This document shows, in pieces, positions 15,383 to 28,728 of a DNA stretch of 64,000 bases (its first letter is position 1; each line of letters starts with the position of its first letter). Both the position numbers and the translations under genes were made by a program. The notes beneath the pieces were generated by a model that saw nothing but the letters and a program-made list of their open reading frames with translations, was not told the origin of the DNA and did not search any database. The stretch is from Kibdelosporangium persicum (GTDB taxonomy: Bacteria; Actinomycetota; Actinomycetes; Mycobacteriales; Pseudonocardiaceae): positions 306,316 through 370,315 of the forward strand of contig NZ_JAAATY010000006.1 in the NCBI RefSeq assembly GCF_013280595.1, written 5' to 3'.

Positions 15383-16264
15383 TTACGTGATGAACTGCCC
15401 GCCGGTGACGGCGAGGATCTCGCCCGTGACATAGCTGGAGTCGGTGGAGGCGAAGTACACGTACGCCGGTGCGAGCTCCGCGGGTTGCGCCGCTCGGCCC
15501 AACGGGGTCTGGCCGCCGAACGAGTCCACCTTCTCCGGCGGCATCGTCGCGGGGATCAGCGGTGTCCACACCGGACCAGGCGCGACCGAGTTGACGCGGA
15601 TGCCGCGTTCGACCAGGTTCAGCGCCAGGCCCTTGGTGAAGTTCACGATGCCTGCCTTGGTCACCGCGTAGTCCAGCAGTTCCGGCGAGGGGTTGAAGGC
15701 CTGGATCGAGGAACTGTTGATGATGCTCGACCCCGGCGGCATGTGCGGGACCGCGGCCTTGCAGAGCCAGAACAGCGCGTAGAGGTTGGTCTTCAGCACA
15801 CGGTCGAACTGGTCCGTGCTGATGCCGAGCAGGCCCTCGTCCGCGGACATCTGGTACGCCGCGTTGTTGACCAGGATGTCGATCCGGCCGAACTCCGCGA
15901 CCGCACGATCGGCCACCTGGGCGCACTGGTCCTCCGACCGGAGGTCCGCCGCCACCAGCACCGCCTTGCGGCCCGCGTCGGTGATCAGCGCTTCGGTCGC
16001 CCTGGCGTCCTTCTCCTCCTCCGGCAGGTAGGTCAGCAGGACGTCCGCGCCCTCCCGGGCGAAGGCCAGCGCCACCGCCCTGCCGATCCCGGAGTCGCCG
16101 CCGGTGATCACCGCCTTGCGGTCGTCCAACCGGGCACAGCCCCGATAGGTCCGCTCGCCGTGATCGGGGCTCGGTCCCATATCCGAGTCTGTGCCCGGGT
16201 GTTCCTGCTGTTGCCCGGACTGCTGTCCTGGGCCTGGGTACATGTACCGCGGATCAGTCGTCAC
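15383..16264 (-). CDS. SDR-family NAD(P)-dependent oxidoreductase (YghA/YdaD-like)
   Basis: A 293-residue short-chain dehydrogenase with a Gln/Pro-rich extension of about 45 residues, as in the stress-related YghA/YdaD group. The cofactor motif is GGDSGIGRA (a GxxxGxG variant), followed by NNAAYQ, the catalytic Ser in INSSSIQAF and the YAVTK active-site motif. The C-terminus YVTGEILAVTGGQF is typical. The substrate is unknown. Its ATG overlaps the stop of the STAS gene by four bases (ATGA), so the two are translationally coupled, which suggests a stress-response operon. Confidence 0.87.
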   Translation of the reverse strand: MTTDPRYMYPGPGQQSGQQQEHPGTDSDMGPSPDHGERTYRGCARLDDRKAVITGGDSGIGRAVALAFAREGADVLLTYLPEEEKDARATEALITDAGRKAVLVAADLRSEDQCAQVADRAVAEFGRIDILVNNAAYQMSADEGLLGISTDQFDRVLKTNLYALFWLCKAAVPHMPPGSSIINSSSIQAFNPSPELLDYAVTKAGIVNFTKGLALNLVERGIRVNSVAPGPVWTPLIPATMPPEKVDSFGGQTPLGRAAQPAELAPAYVYFASTDSSYVTGEILAVTGGQFIT

Positions 16265-16608
16265 GCAGGAGGGGTTACCTCCGGACGCACCCGCAACACG
16301 TCGACCAGCCCGGCGATCTCCAGTGATCGGTAGGCGGCGCCCTGCGGCGACGCGGCGATCACCATCTCGACGCCCTTCTCGGCCGCCCGCTCACGGCCGG
16401 CGATCAGCGCCGACATGCCCGCCGACGCCAGGAACGTCACCTTCGTCAGGTCCACGACCAGCGTCCTGGCGGTCAGCTCGCCGAGTGCCGCCAGAATCGC
16501 CTTCTCCAGCGTTGGCGCGGTACTGAGGTCGACCTCACCGGCCAGGCCCAGCACCTGCGCTCCCGACTCGTCGCGCAGTGTCTTCACCTCGAGCAGCTCA
16601 CCGACCAC
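16261..16608 (-). CDS. STAS-domain anti-sigma-factor antagonist
   Basis: A 115-residue single STAS domain (LGLAGEVDLSTAPTLEKAI, RTLVVDLTKVTFLASAGMSA) of the SpoIIAA/RsbV type. Ser62 in FLASAGMS is at the position phosphorylated by the anti-sigma kinase and dephosphorylated by a PP2C phosphatase. Members switch an RsbW-like kinase off its sigma factor. No RsbW-like kinase or sigma factor is in the window, but a SpoIIE-type phosphatase lies 1.9 kb away (18481-20739). It is the first gene of a coupled pair with the SDR. Confidence 0.87.
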   Translation of the reverse strand: MVGELLEVKTLRDESGAQVLGLAGEVDLSTAPTLEKAILAALGELTARTLVVDLTKVTFLASAGMSALIAGRERAAEKGVEMVIAASPQGAAYRSLEIAGLVDVLRVRPEVTPPA

Positions 16609-16672
16609 GTGTTATCCCGTTCCTTCAGCTCACATGGACTTGCCCGCGCAGTTACCCCGCAACCGGTGTCGA

Positions 16673-17215
16673 TCAAACCTGCTTTCTGGCGCGGAACGCC
16701 GCGGCCTTGACGCGGTTCTGGCACGCGGTCGAGCAGAACCGCCGGGTGCCGTTGCGCGAGACGTCCACGAAGACCCGGTCGCAGGCCACCGCCGTGCACA
16801 CGCCCAGCCGGTCGAACATCGGGTTTCCCAGCACGATCGCCAGTGCGGTCGCCATCGGAGCGGCCCGTCTGCGGGCCCAGCTGGCGGACGCCGTGTGGAA
16901 GTGGACGTGCCAGGGCTCGCCGTCGTGCTTCATCAGCATCGGCGCGGCCTGGGTGTCCTTGAGCAGGAGGTTCGTCGCCTCGCAGGCCTCGTCGATACGG
17001 CCTTCGTCGACCGCCGTGAAGACCTCACGCAGCCTGGCCGCGTACGCACGCAGCTCCTCCACGTCCTCCCTGTGCACCGGCTCTCCGTGACTGAGCCCGC
17101 GCAGATCGGGATCGGCCGCCGAGTATTCGCGTCCCAGCGCGTGTCCGGGCGTGAGCACGTTGACCGCTTCGACAGCGGCGGCCACCACGTCACTCGTGTG
17201 ACTGTCAAAGTTCAA
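16673..17215 (-). CDS. CGNR-type zinc-finger (ABATE domain) regulator
   Basis: About 180 residues. The N-terminal ABATE-type region (FDSHTSDVVAAAVEAVNVLT) is followed by helical segments and a C-terminal zinc finger with C-x4-C...C-x3-C spacing (CTAVACDRVFVDVSRNG then FCSTACQNRVKAAAF). The usual CGNR signature is replaced by CQNR. Members are presumed stress-linked transcription factors. The start is unsure: a TTG at 17215 gives an N-terminus LNFDSHT, while the frame is open to 17260. It faces the methyltransferase gene across a shared promoter with an inverted repeat overlapping its start. Confidence 0.72.
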   Translation of the reverse strand: MNFDSHTSDVVAAAVEAVNVLTPGHALGREYSAADPDLRGLSHGEPVHREDVEELRAYAARLREVFTAVDEGRIDEACEATNLLLKDTQAAPMLMKHDGEPWHVHFHTASASWARRRAAPMATALAIVLGNPMFDRLGVCTAVACDRVFVDVSRNGTRRFCSTACQNRVKAAAFRARKQV

Positions 17216-17245
17216 TTGACCAGTCACCCCTTCCGGCTCTAGAGT
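17198..17245 (+). promoter_or_regulatory. Promoter of the methyltransferase gene with overlapping inverted repeat
   Basis: A -35 box TTGACC (17216-17221) and a -10 box TAGAGT (17240-17245) are 18 bp apart and would start transcription near 17252. The inverted repeat GTGACTG (17198-17204) / CAGTCAC (17221-17227) overlaps the -35 box and the probable start codon of the divergent CGNR gene. This suggests that CGNR controls both genes. Confidence 0.55.
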
Positions 17246-17274
17246 CAACGTCACTGGCAAACATCATAACGACA

Positions 17275-18045
17275 GTGACGGGGTGGAGCATGACTCAGGT
17301 GACCAGCCAAGCGGCCGAGGCGTGGCTGCGGCGGTGGGATGCCCAGCAGGAGCGGTACATCGCCGACCGCGAGGAGCGGTTCACGGTGCTGTGTGACGTC
17401 GTCGAGGCGGCACTGGCCGACGTCGCGGAACCGGTGATCGTCGACCTCGGCTGCGGCCCTGGTTCGCTGGCCGCGCGGCTGCACGAACGACTGCCGCACG
17501 CCAGGATCATCGGCATCGACTCGGATCCCCTGCTGCTCGGGCTGGCACGTGCGCACTACCGGGACGGCATCACCTGGGTGGACGCCGACCTCACCACCGC
17601 CGGATGGCAGGCCGAGATCCCCTCCGTCGTGCACGCGGCCGTGTCCACCACCGCCCTGCACTGGCTGACCGAGGCCCAACTGGCCGACCTCTACCGGACA
17701 CTCGGCCGGGTGATCACGCGTGTCTTCGTCAACGGCGACCACATCAGGCTGGGTGACGACCGGCTCGACGAGATCGCCGGCGTCGTCCGGCACCGCAGGG
17801 CGGCCCGAGTCGGCGTCGAGGACAACGAGGAGTGGGGCGCGTGGTGGGACGCGGTCAACGACTCCCCCGAACTGGCCACGCTCGCCAAGGCACGTACCGA
17901 CCGCCGGGCGCACAAGGACTCCCACGCCGAGAACCGGCTGTCCATCAAGGAACACTCGGATCTCCTGCGCGCCGCGGGATTCGACAGTGTCGCGCCGCTC
18001 TGGCAGGTGGGCGACGACCAGGTGCTCGTCGCCCTCAAGTCCTGA
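17275..18045 (+). CDS. Class I SAM-dependent methyltransferase
   Basis: A 256-residue Rossmann-fold methyltransferase. Motif I is VIVDLGCGPGSLAARL (about residues 60-75), followed by the acidic strand-2 end IIGIDSDPLLLGLAR and a VDADLTTAGW segment. The substrate is unknown; the sequence resembles small-molecule (Methyltransf_12/25-like) enzymes. It is transcribed away from the CGNR gene from the TTGACC/TAGAGT promoter. The start may be the GTG at 17275 or the ATG at 17290; neither has a well-spaced ribosome site. A small cupin gene overlaps or follows its 3' end. Confidence 0.82.
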   Translation: MTGWSMTQVTSQAAEAWLRRWDAQQERYIADREERFTVLCDVVEAALADVAEPVIVDLGCGPGSLAARLHERLPHARIIGIDSDPLLLGLARAHYRDGITWVDADLTTAGWQAEIPSVVHAAVSTTALHWLTEAQLADLYRTLGRVITRVFVNGDHIRLGDDRLDEIAGVVRHRRAARVGVEDNEEWGAWWDAVNDSPELATLAKARTDRRAHKDSHAENRLSIKEHSDLLRAAGFDSVAPLWQVGDDQVLVALKS

Positions 18046-18352
18046 ACGCACGCCGACAGCCGTCGCCGGCGCCCCCGCCACGGAACTGTTCCCCGGCATC
18101 CGGCTTCGTCCATTGTGGAAAGGCGAGAACGGCGCGGGCGCCGACGTGGTGGAGTTCGGCCCCGGCTCGTGCTGGCAGGGCAAGGACGTGCACGAGCCGG
18201 GCCCGGAAGAGGTGTACGTGGTGAGCGGCGTCTTCAACGACGGCTTCAAGGACTACCCGGCCGGATCGTTCATCCACGCCCCCGCCGGCTCGTGGCACAT
18301 CCCGCAGAGCAGGACCGGGTGCACGCTGTTCGTGTTCTACCCGGAGGGTTAG
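17987..18352 (+). CDS. Small cupin-domain protein (start uncertain)
   Basis: The last ~90 residues form a clear single-domain cupin of the ChrR/anti-sigma type (ELFPGIRLRPLWKGENG, FGPGSCWQGKDVHEPGPEEV, YVVSGVFNDGFKDYPAGSF, HAPAGSWHIPQS). It probably binds a metal or small ligand in the cytoplasm. No ATG, GTG or TTG precedes the domain closely in this frame. The nearest is the GTG at 17987, which would overlap the methyltransferase gene by 59 bp and add about 30 residues of arbitrary composition. The gene may start at a rare codon, be translated by coupling, or have lost its own start. Confidence 0.6.
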   Translation: MSRRSGRWATTRCSSPSSPERTPTAVAGAPATELFPGIRLRPLWKGENGAGADVVEFGPGSCWQGKDVHEPGPEEVYVVSGVFNDGFKDYPAGSFIHAPAGSWHIPQSRTGCTLFVFYPEG

Positions 18353-18393
18353 CGGGGTTTCCTTTGTGGCGGCGCGGTTGCCGGACAGGGCGG

Positions 18394-18459
18394 CAGTGGC
18401 GCAGGGGAATTTCGGGGTGCCGCAACGGTCGACACAGGGTGCCGGAGTGGTGGACACGG
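18394..18459 (+). repeat. 22-bp repeat array B (3 units)
   Basis: Two clear units (18416-18437 and 18438-18459, both starting GGTGCCG and ending GACACAG or GACACGG) are preceded by a degenerate one (18394-18415). The array lies between the convergent cupin and phosphatase genes. Confidence 0.75.
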
Positions 18460-18480
18460 CGGCGGGCACCCGGGGATCGT

Positions 18481-20735
18481 TTAGTTGAGCTGTACCGCCA
18501 CGATGCAGGTGTCGTCGTCCGTGTCCGCGTTGCTGTACCGCACCAGCCGGTCGAGGCGCTGTTCCAGCGGGCCTCTGGTGGTCTCGGCCAGCACCCGCAA
18601 CTCCTCAAGGGCCTCGTCGACGTTGCGGTCGCGGCGCTCGATCAGGCCGTCGGTGTAGAGCATCAGCATGTCCGCGGGCTCGAGTTCGAACTGCGCCTCT
18701 TCGTACTCGGCCTCGGCGACGACACCGAGCATGCTGCCGCGCGGCATCGGCAGCATGCTCGCCCGCCCGTCGCGCACGAGCACCGGGGGCAGGTGCCCGG
18801 CCCTGGCCCAGCACAAAGTCCGGGTCTCCGGGTCGTACAACCCGCAGATCGCCGTGGCCATCACGCTGTCGGTCAGGTGGTGTGCCACGAGGTTGAGCCA
18901 CGTCAGCATCTTCCCGGGCCCGGCGCCGGTCGTCGCCAGCCCGCGCAAGGCGTTACGCAGCACCACCATGCCTGTCGCCGCGTCGATTCCGTGCCCGGCG
19001 ATGTCGCCGACCGACAGCAGGATCTTCTTGGTGGGCAGGACAACCGCGTCATACCAGTCGCCACCGACCAACGCGCCGCTCTCCGCGGGCAGATACCGCA
19101 CGGCGATGCTCAGCCCGAACGTGTCGATGGGATCAGGGCTCGACGGCATGATCGCGCGCTGCAACTGCAACGCCAGGCGGTCGCGTTCGGCCGCGTGTTG
19201 CTCGGTCTGCGCCAGCTGATCCCGGGTCACGGCAAGCGCGACCTCGGTCCAGTGCTGTGCCGAGATGTCCTGGTACGCGCCACGCACGTGCAGCAGCCGG
19301 TTGTCCGTGTCGAGGACGGGTTCGGCGATGACCCGGACGTGCCGGGCGATCCCGTCCGGCCGCTGTAGCCGGAACGCCGTGGACGCGGACCTCCGATGGT
19401 GCAGCACCGAGCGCAGGAAGCGGCTGATCGCCGGGCCGTCGTCCGGATGTGCCTGGGTGCCGAGCTGATCCAGCGGCACCGGCGGGGCGCCGGGCGGCAG
19501 TCCGTACAGCTCGAACAGCTGGCTGTTCCAGCTGACCTCGCCGGTGAGCACGTTCTCGTCGAACCCGCCGATCCGGCCCAGCCGCTGCGCGTGCTGGAGC
19601 AGGCTGGTCAGCCGGGTCGTCTCGTCCTGCACACGCCAGATCAGCAGGACCGCGTTGCCGAACCGGCTGATGCTCACGTCCGCGATGACGGTCACCGGAA
19701 CGTCGGCGACCAGGGTCGTGATCGCCATGTCCCCGGCACGGAACGCCTCACCGGTGGCGTGCACGTGCTCGACCTTCTCGAACAGCCCGCCCCGGTCGGC
19801 TGCCATCGGATACGCCTCAAGCAGCAGGGTGCCGTCGACCAGGCTGCGCGGCCGTCCCGCGGGATCGACGAACCGCTCGTTCAGGTGGTGGATCCGGAAG
19901 TCCGCCACCCTGCCCTGATCCAGTCGCGGAACCAGCACCAGCGCCGGGTCCAGGATGCCGTCGGCCAGGTCCGACAACCGGGCCACGTCCTCGTCCAGTC
20001 TGCCGACCGACCCCTCGTGCAACGTGTGCGCGCACAGCCCGGCCAGCGCCTCGATCTGCCGCCGCACCGCGACCGGTTGCGGCTCAAGGGGTTGTGCCCA
20101 GCCGATCTCCAGAATCCCGGCGATCAGGCCGCCCATCGCCGCGGGCGCGGCGACCCGGCCGCCCTTGGCAGGCCCGATCGACGGCAGGCCGGCTCCGGCC
20201 AGGTCCGTCAACCACACCGTGCGACGCTCGGCCAGCGCCCGCCGGGCCGGCGTGGCCACACCCGGTGGGACATAACGCCAACGGCTGGCTTCCTGCGGTG
20301 TGAAGCCCGCGAAACCCGCCAACCTCAACGATGTGTCCGAATCCACCGCCCACACGGCCACCGACGCCGCACCCAACGGAACAAGCGCCTGTTCCAGCAA
20401 AGACTGAGCGACGGCCTGCGCGTCGCCCGCCGCGAGCATGCCGCTCTCCGCCTTGCGCAGCCGCACACGGTCCACAGTGGACGACGCGGTCTCGGTGAGC
20501 CGGTCGGCGGCGACGTCGTTGACGATGTCCGCGGCCAGTTCGAGCAGCGACACGCCCGACTGCTCGGCGAGCGCCTCGATCTGCTGGGCCGCCTGCACGG
20601 GCCCGCACCGCAACCGCTCGACGAGGATGCCCTTCGCCAGCTCGACCAAGGCCCGGCCGTCCGCCGACGCGTGCGCTTCCTGGACCTCGTCCCGCAGGCG
20701 TTCAACCGTCGCCGCGAGCCTGTGCACCGGCTCGG

Positions 20736-20739
<4 letters not shown>
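18481..20739 (-). CDS. PP2C/SpoIIE-type phosphatase with ANTAR-like, GAF and PAS domains
   Basis: A 752-residue cytoplasmic signalling phosphatase. Residues of about 10-75 resemble an ANTAR helical domain (ALVELAKGILVERLRCG). Residues of about 85-240 are GAF-like, about 250-500 hold PAS-type sensor domains (FDENVLTGEVSWNSQLFELY), and the last 240 form a SpoIIE/PP2C Ser/Thr phosphatase with the metal-binding motifs GGDWYDA and GDIAGHGIDAA and the end segment LMLYTDGLIERR. Its ATG overlaps the stop of the hybrid kinase by ATGA, so the two are co-translated. The kinase's output or a STAS protein such as that at 16261-16608 could be its partner; that is inference. Confidence 0.85.
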
Positions 20740-25223
<4,484 letters not shown>

Positions 25224-25299
25224 CCCCGCTGTCGATCAGCGGCCATGCTCGGCCGAGTTGTTTCCCGCCCTTGGCTAGACGGTGACACTGGCCCGAACA

Positions 25300-26553
25300 T
25301 TACAGGTATCCGGAATCGTGGGGCCGTTCACGGGCCCTGATCCTGTCAAGCACGTGCATGGACGGCGACGCCGTGATTCCGTGCAGGACGATCGACCCGA
25401 TCACCACCATGCCGACGATCCGCCACAACGCCTCCGGATGAGGAAATGGCCCGGCTGACAAGGCGTATGCCAGGTAGAACACCGAACCGACGCCGCGGAC
25501 GCCGAAGAAGGCGACCACCAAGCCCTCCCTGGGACCGGTGCGAGCGCCGACCAGGCCGGCCAGCCCGGCCAACGGCCGCACGACGAGCAGTACCGCCGCG
25601 GCGACGAGGATTTCCTGCCACGTGGCGCCCGCCAGCAGTCCGGTCGCGGCCGCGCCGCCGAGCAGGAAGATGATCACCACGGTGAGCATCCGTTCGGTCT
25701 GCTCGATGTACTGGTGCAGAACGCGGTGATACCCGTGGGACCGCTCGGCCGCCCGGACGGTGCAGGCGCAGACGAACACGGCCACGAACCCGTATCCCTC
25801 AGCGAGTTCGGTCGCGCCGTAGGTGAGGAACGTCGCCGCGAGCGCGACGAATCCCTCCGCGTGCTCGGCCAGCCGCATCTTCGTCGACCGCGCGGTGAAG
25901 AACAGCCTGCCGAGCAGCCAGCCGATCGCCAGTCCCAGGAGGACACCGACGGCCAGCCGCCAGAGCACGTCCACGGCCGCCCATTTCAGCAGCCAGTTCG
26001 GGGCGAGGGTGGTGAGCGCGACCGCGAGGTACGTGAAGGGGAACGCCAGACCGTCGTTCAGGCCCGCCTCGGACGTCAGGGCGAACCGGGTCTCGTCGTC
26101 GTCATCGTCCTTGTCGTCGGCCGGTTCGGCGACCTGGACCTCGGTGGCCAGCACCGGGTCGGTCGGCGCGAGCACGGCGCCGAGCAGGACCGCGGCCGCC
26201 GCGCCCAGCCCCAGCACCGCCCAGCCGAGCAGTCCGACCGCCAGCATCGACAACGGCATGGTGATGGCGAGCAGCCGCCACGTCGTGGACCACCGTTTCC
26301 AGCCGACCGCGCGGTTGAGGGCGAGGCCCGCGCCCATCAGCGAGATGATCACGCACAGCTCGGTCAGGTGCTGCGTTGCAGCGCTGTACCTGATCGGGTC
26401 GGGGTCCGGTAAGCCGTCGATGACGGTGAACGCGACCGCCCCGACCGCGAGGAACACCATCGGCATCGAGATCGGTGCCTTGCCCAGCAGCCTCGGCAGC
26501 AGCGCCGCCGCCAGCATCGCCGCCCCGGCGGCGGCGTAGATCAGTGCGGCCAT
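25300..26553 (-). CDS. Na+(K+)/H+ antiporter, CPA1/NhaP-like
   Basis: A 417-residue polytopic membrane protein with about 12 helices. The CPA family signature is visible as LLGAVLAPTDPVLATEV and the ion-binding ND motif as SEAGLNDGLAFPFTYLA. An acidic cytosolic loop (DDKDDDDDETRF) separates them. It should exchange monovalent cations for protons at the membrane. The start (MAALIYAAAG) follows an AGGA site and lies 6 bp after the stop of the small membrane protein gene 26560-26712, so they form an operon. It is also close to the 5' end of the hybrid kinase gene downstream, with 76 bp between. Confidence 0.85.
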   Translation of the reverse strand: MAALIYAAAGAAMLAAALLPRLLGKAPISMPMVFLAVGAVAFTVIDGLPDPDPIRYSAATQHLTELCVIISLMGAGLALNRAVGWKRWSTTWRLLAITMPLSMLAVGLLGWAVLGLGAAAAVLLGAVLAPTDPVLATEVQVAEPADDKDDDDDETRFALTSEAGLNDGLAFPFTYLAVALTTLAPNWLLKWAAVDVLWRLAVGVLLGLAIGWLLGRLFFTARSTKMRLAEHAEGFVALAATFLTYGATELAEGYGFVAVFVCACTVRAAERSHGYHRVLHQYIEQTERMLTVVIIFLLGGAAATGLLAGATWQEILVAAAVLLVVRPLAGLAGLVGARTGPREGLVVAFFGVRGVGSVFYLAYALSAGPFPHPEALWRIVGMVVIGSIVLHGITASPSMHVLDRIRARERPHDSGYL

Positions 26554-26559
26554 GAAGTC

Positions 26560-26712
26560 CTAACGGCGGACACCCCGGCGCGCGAAGCTCCACGCGCCGG
26601 TGACCAGGAACAGCACAACGCCGACAATCGCCAACCAGACCAGTCCCTCGACGACGAACCCGAGCACCGACAGCGCGAGCCAAATCACCAGCAGCAAGAC
26701 GACAAGACCCAT
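26560..26712 (-). CDS. Small hydrophobic membrane protein (50 aa)
   Basis: A 50-residue protein made of two hydrophobic helices (VVLLLVIWLALSVLGFVV and LVWLAIVGVVLFLVTGAW) with a basic tail ARRGVRR. The ATG at 26712 has GGAGGG seven bases upstream, which supports a real gene. Such small proteins are common in actinobacteria and have no known function. It lies 6 bp before the antiporter gene, so it may be an accessory subunit or a co-regulated stress peptide; that is inference from position only. Confidence 0.72.
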   Translation of the reverse strand: MGLVVLLLVIWLALSVLGFVVEGLVWLAIVGVVLFLVTGAWSFARRGVRR

Positions 26713-26792
26713 GAGTCGGCCCTCCACGGCAGGAATGATCACGTCCGCCGACCGGATACCCGGCCCGCCCAACCTCAACCGCCCCACCCTCA

Positions 26793-27160
26793 GCACCCCG
26801 TGTCCACCTTTCCGGCACCCCGTGTCCACCACTCCAGCACCCCGAAATACACATTCCGCCACCCCCAGATGCACATTCCGGCACCCCGAGATGCACGTTC
26901 CGGCACCCCCAGATGCACATTCCGGCACCCCGAGATGCACGTTCCGGCACCCCGAGTTCGCATCCGGCTTTCGGTGACGCGATGCCGTCGCCGAAGGCGC
27001 GTGCCATGCCCTCGGCAGAGGACACGCAGTGCCGCAACGGTCGACACGAGGTGCCGCAACGGTCGACACGAGGTGCCGCAACGGAGGACACGGGGTGCCG
27101 GAACGGGGCTTTCGGGGTGCTGGAGTGGGGGTTTCAGGGTTTCGGAGTGGTGGACACGGG
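26793..27160. repeat. 22-bp repeat array C, inverted arrangement (8 + 6 units)
   Basis: Eight 22-bp units in the C-rich orientation (26793-26968, starts every 22 bp, typically GCACCCCGAGATGCAC then A/G-TTCCG) are followed by a ~60-bp irregular centre and six units in the opposite orientation (27029-27160). The array fills most of the 421 bp between the small membrane gene and the ALDH gene. The ALDH stop codon lies in the fifth right-hand unit. Confidence 0.88.
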
Positions 27161-28432
27161 TGTGCGTGGGTGGGCTAGTCCTATGTGGACTGCCTTGGTC
27201 ACCGTCATCTCGTCGAGCAGTTCCGGGCCGTAGCCGAAGCCTGTGCCGCTGGTACCCCGGGGCTGGGCGGCTCCGCCGGGAGCGCCGCCGAAGACCGCGT
27301 TGATCTTCACCGTGCCTGCCGGCAGTTCCCGCCAGGCCTGCTGCGCGTGCTCCATCGACGAGGTCAGCACGGTCGCCGCCAGGCCGTATTCACCGCTCAT
27401 CGCCTGCTCGAGACCTTCCTCGAACGAGGCGACCACCATCACCGGAGCGACCGGGCCGAAGGTCTCCTCAGTCATCACCCGCATTTCCGGGGTGCAGCCG
27501 GACAACACCGTCGCCGGGTAGTACGAGCCGGGCCCGCCGGGGATCTCGCCGCCCGTCAGCAGTTCCGCGCCACGGGAGACGGCGTCGGTCACGTGCGAGT
27601 GGACGTGGTCACGCTGGCGGCGATCCACCAACGGCGGCAACGTCTGCTGCTTGGCCTGCGCGGTCAGGGCGTCCAGGAAGGGATTCGCGATGTCCTGGTG
27701 CACGTAGATCCGTTCCACCGACACGCAGACCTGGCCGCAGTTGGCGAACGCGCCCGTCACCGCCTGGCTCGCCGCCCATTCCGGGTCGACGTCCTGGTCG
27801 ATCAACAGCGGGTCGTTGCCGCCGTTCTCCAGCAGCACCTTCACCCCCGGCTGGACCGACCGGGCGATGCCACGCCCGGTCGCCGTCGAACCCACGTGCG
27901 CGACGACGTCGATGCCCGGCTGCGCGACCAGCTCGGCGCCTACCTTCCCGTCACCCGGAACGGTGATCAACACGTCCTCGGGCAGGTGGTTGCGCAGGAT
28001 CTCGTCCAGGAGCGCACCCGTGCCCGGTGAGCGCTCACTCGGCTTGTGGATCACGACGTTGCCCGTGGCCAGCGCCGCCCCCAGCAGGCCGCACGCCACA
28101 GCCACGGGGTCGTTCCACGGCGTCAGGGCGACCACGACCCCGCGTGGTTCCGGGACCATGAGGTCCGTCGCCGACCACCCGCCCAGCAGGCTGCGTCCGC
28201 GGTGCACCGGTCCCAGCTCGGCGTACTGGACGAGCGTGCCCGCGCCGGCGAGGACGCCTTCCCTGGCGTCGGCGGCGGGCCGTCCGGTCTCCTGCTCGTT
28301 ACGGGCGGCGAGTTCGTCCGCACGGTCTCTGACTTCCGCCGCGGCGGCGTGCAGCATGGCCGCGCGTTCGGTCGCGGGTGTACGTGCCCAGGCGCGCTTG
28401 GCCTGGTGTGCTCGGTCCAGGGCTTCGGTCAT
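27134..28432 (-). CDS. Aldehyde dehydrogenase family protein, C-terminus run into a repeat array
   Basis: An NAD(P)-dependent aldehyde dehydrogenase of 432 residues. The general base is Glu202 in LLENGGNDP and the nucleophile Cys236 in FANCGQVC; ALTPWNDPV and HKPSERSPGTGAL are the expected cofactor segments. It is shorter than the usual 470-500 residues, mainly at the N-terminus. The conserved end is near MTVTKAVHIGL; the last residues (RTPVSTTPKP) and the stop are encoded by units of repeat array C. The substrate is unknown. The gene is divergent from the DUF3072 gene, with 70 bp between the starts. Confidence 0.85.
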   Translation of the reverse strand: MTEALDRAHQAKRAWARTPATERAAMLHAAAAEVRDRADELAARNEQETGRPAADAREGVLAGAGTLVQYAELGPVHRGRSLLGGWSATDLMVPEPRGVVVALTPWNDPVAVACGLLGAALATGNVVIHKPSERSPGTGALLDEILRNHLPEDVLITVPGDGKVGAELVAQPGIDVVAHVGSTATGRGIARSVQPGVKVLLENGGNDPLLIDQDVDPEWAASQAVTGAFANCGQVCVSVERIYVHQDIANPFLDALTAQAKQQTLPPLVDRRQRDHVHSHVTDAVSRGAELLTGGEIPGGPGSYYPATVLSGCTPEMRVMTEETFGPVAPVMVVASFEEGLEQAMSGEYGLAATVLTSSMEHAQQAWRELPAGTVKINAVFGGAPGGAAQPRGTSGTGFGYGPELLDEMTVTKAVHIGLAHPRTPVSTTPKP

Positions 28433-28502
28433 GCGCGGGGATTACCCGGGCAGCATCCGGGTAACCCGTCGAACGTATGTTCCGATCAACGCGAGGTGAC
28501 CG

Positions 28503-28694
28503 ATGGCGCAGCCGAATCCCGAGAAGGACCCCGAAGAGTGGACGACCGGCGACGAGCCGATGACCGGCCCTCAGCAGTCCTACCTGAACACGTTGGCCCA
28601 GGAGGCCGGTGAGCAGGTGCCCGACGGCCTCACCAAGGCCCAGGCGTCCCAGCTCATCGACGAACTCCAGCAGCGGACCGGTCGCGGGGCCTGA
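28503..28694 (+). CDS. DUF3072 domain protein
   Basis: A 63-residue soluble protein that matches DUF3072 along its full length: KDPEEWTTGDEPMTGPQQSY, LAQEAGEQVPDGLTKAQASQ and a final helix IDELQQRTGRG. These small acidic proteins are frequent in actinobacteria and of unknown function. The start ATG at 28503 follows a GAGGTGA site. It faces the ALDH gene divergently and converges on the AI-2E transporter gene, 34 bp away. Confidence 0.9.
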   Translation: MAQPNPEKDPEEWTTGDEPMTGPQQSYLNTLAQEAGEQVPDGLTKAQASQLIDELQQRTGRGA

Positions 28695-28728
28695 CTCTGA
28701 TCGACCCGGGGACATCGATGCACGGGGC

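Noticed and set aside
26793..27160. CRISPR array
   Set aside because: The 22-bp units abut without spacers, exist in both orientations, and no cas gene is present.
26800..27303. Protein frames across repeat array C (Ser/Thr/Pro/His-rich)
   Set aside because: They are translations of the 22-bp repeat, whose period is not a multiple of three, and overlap the ALDH gene.
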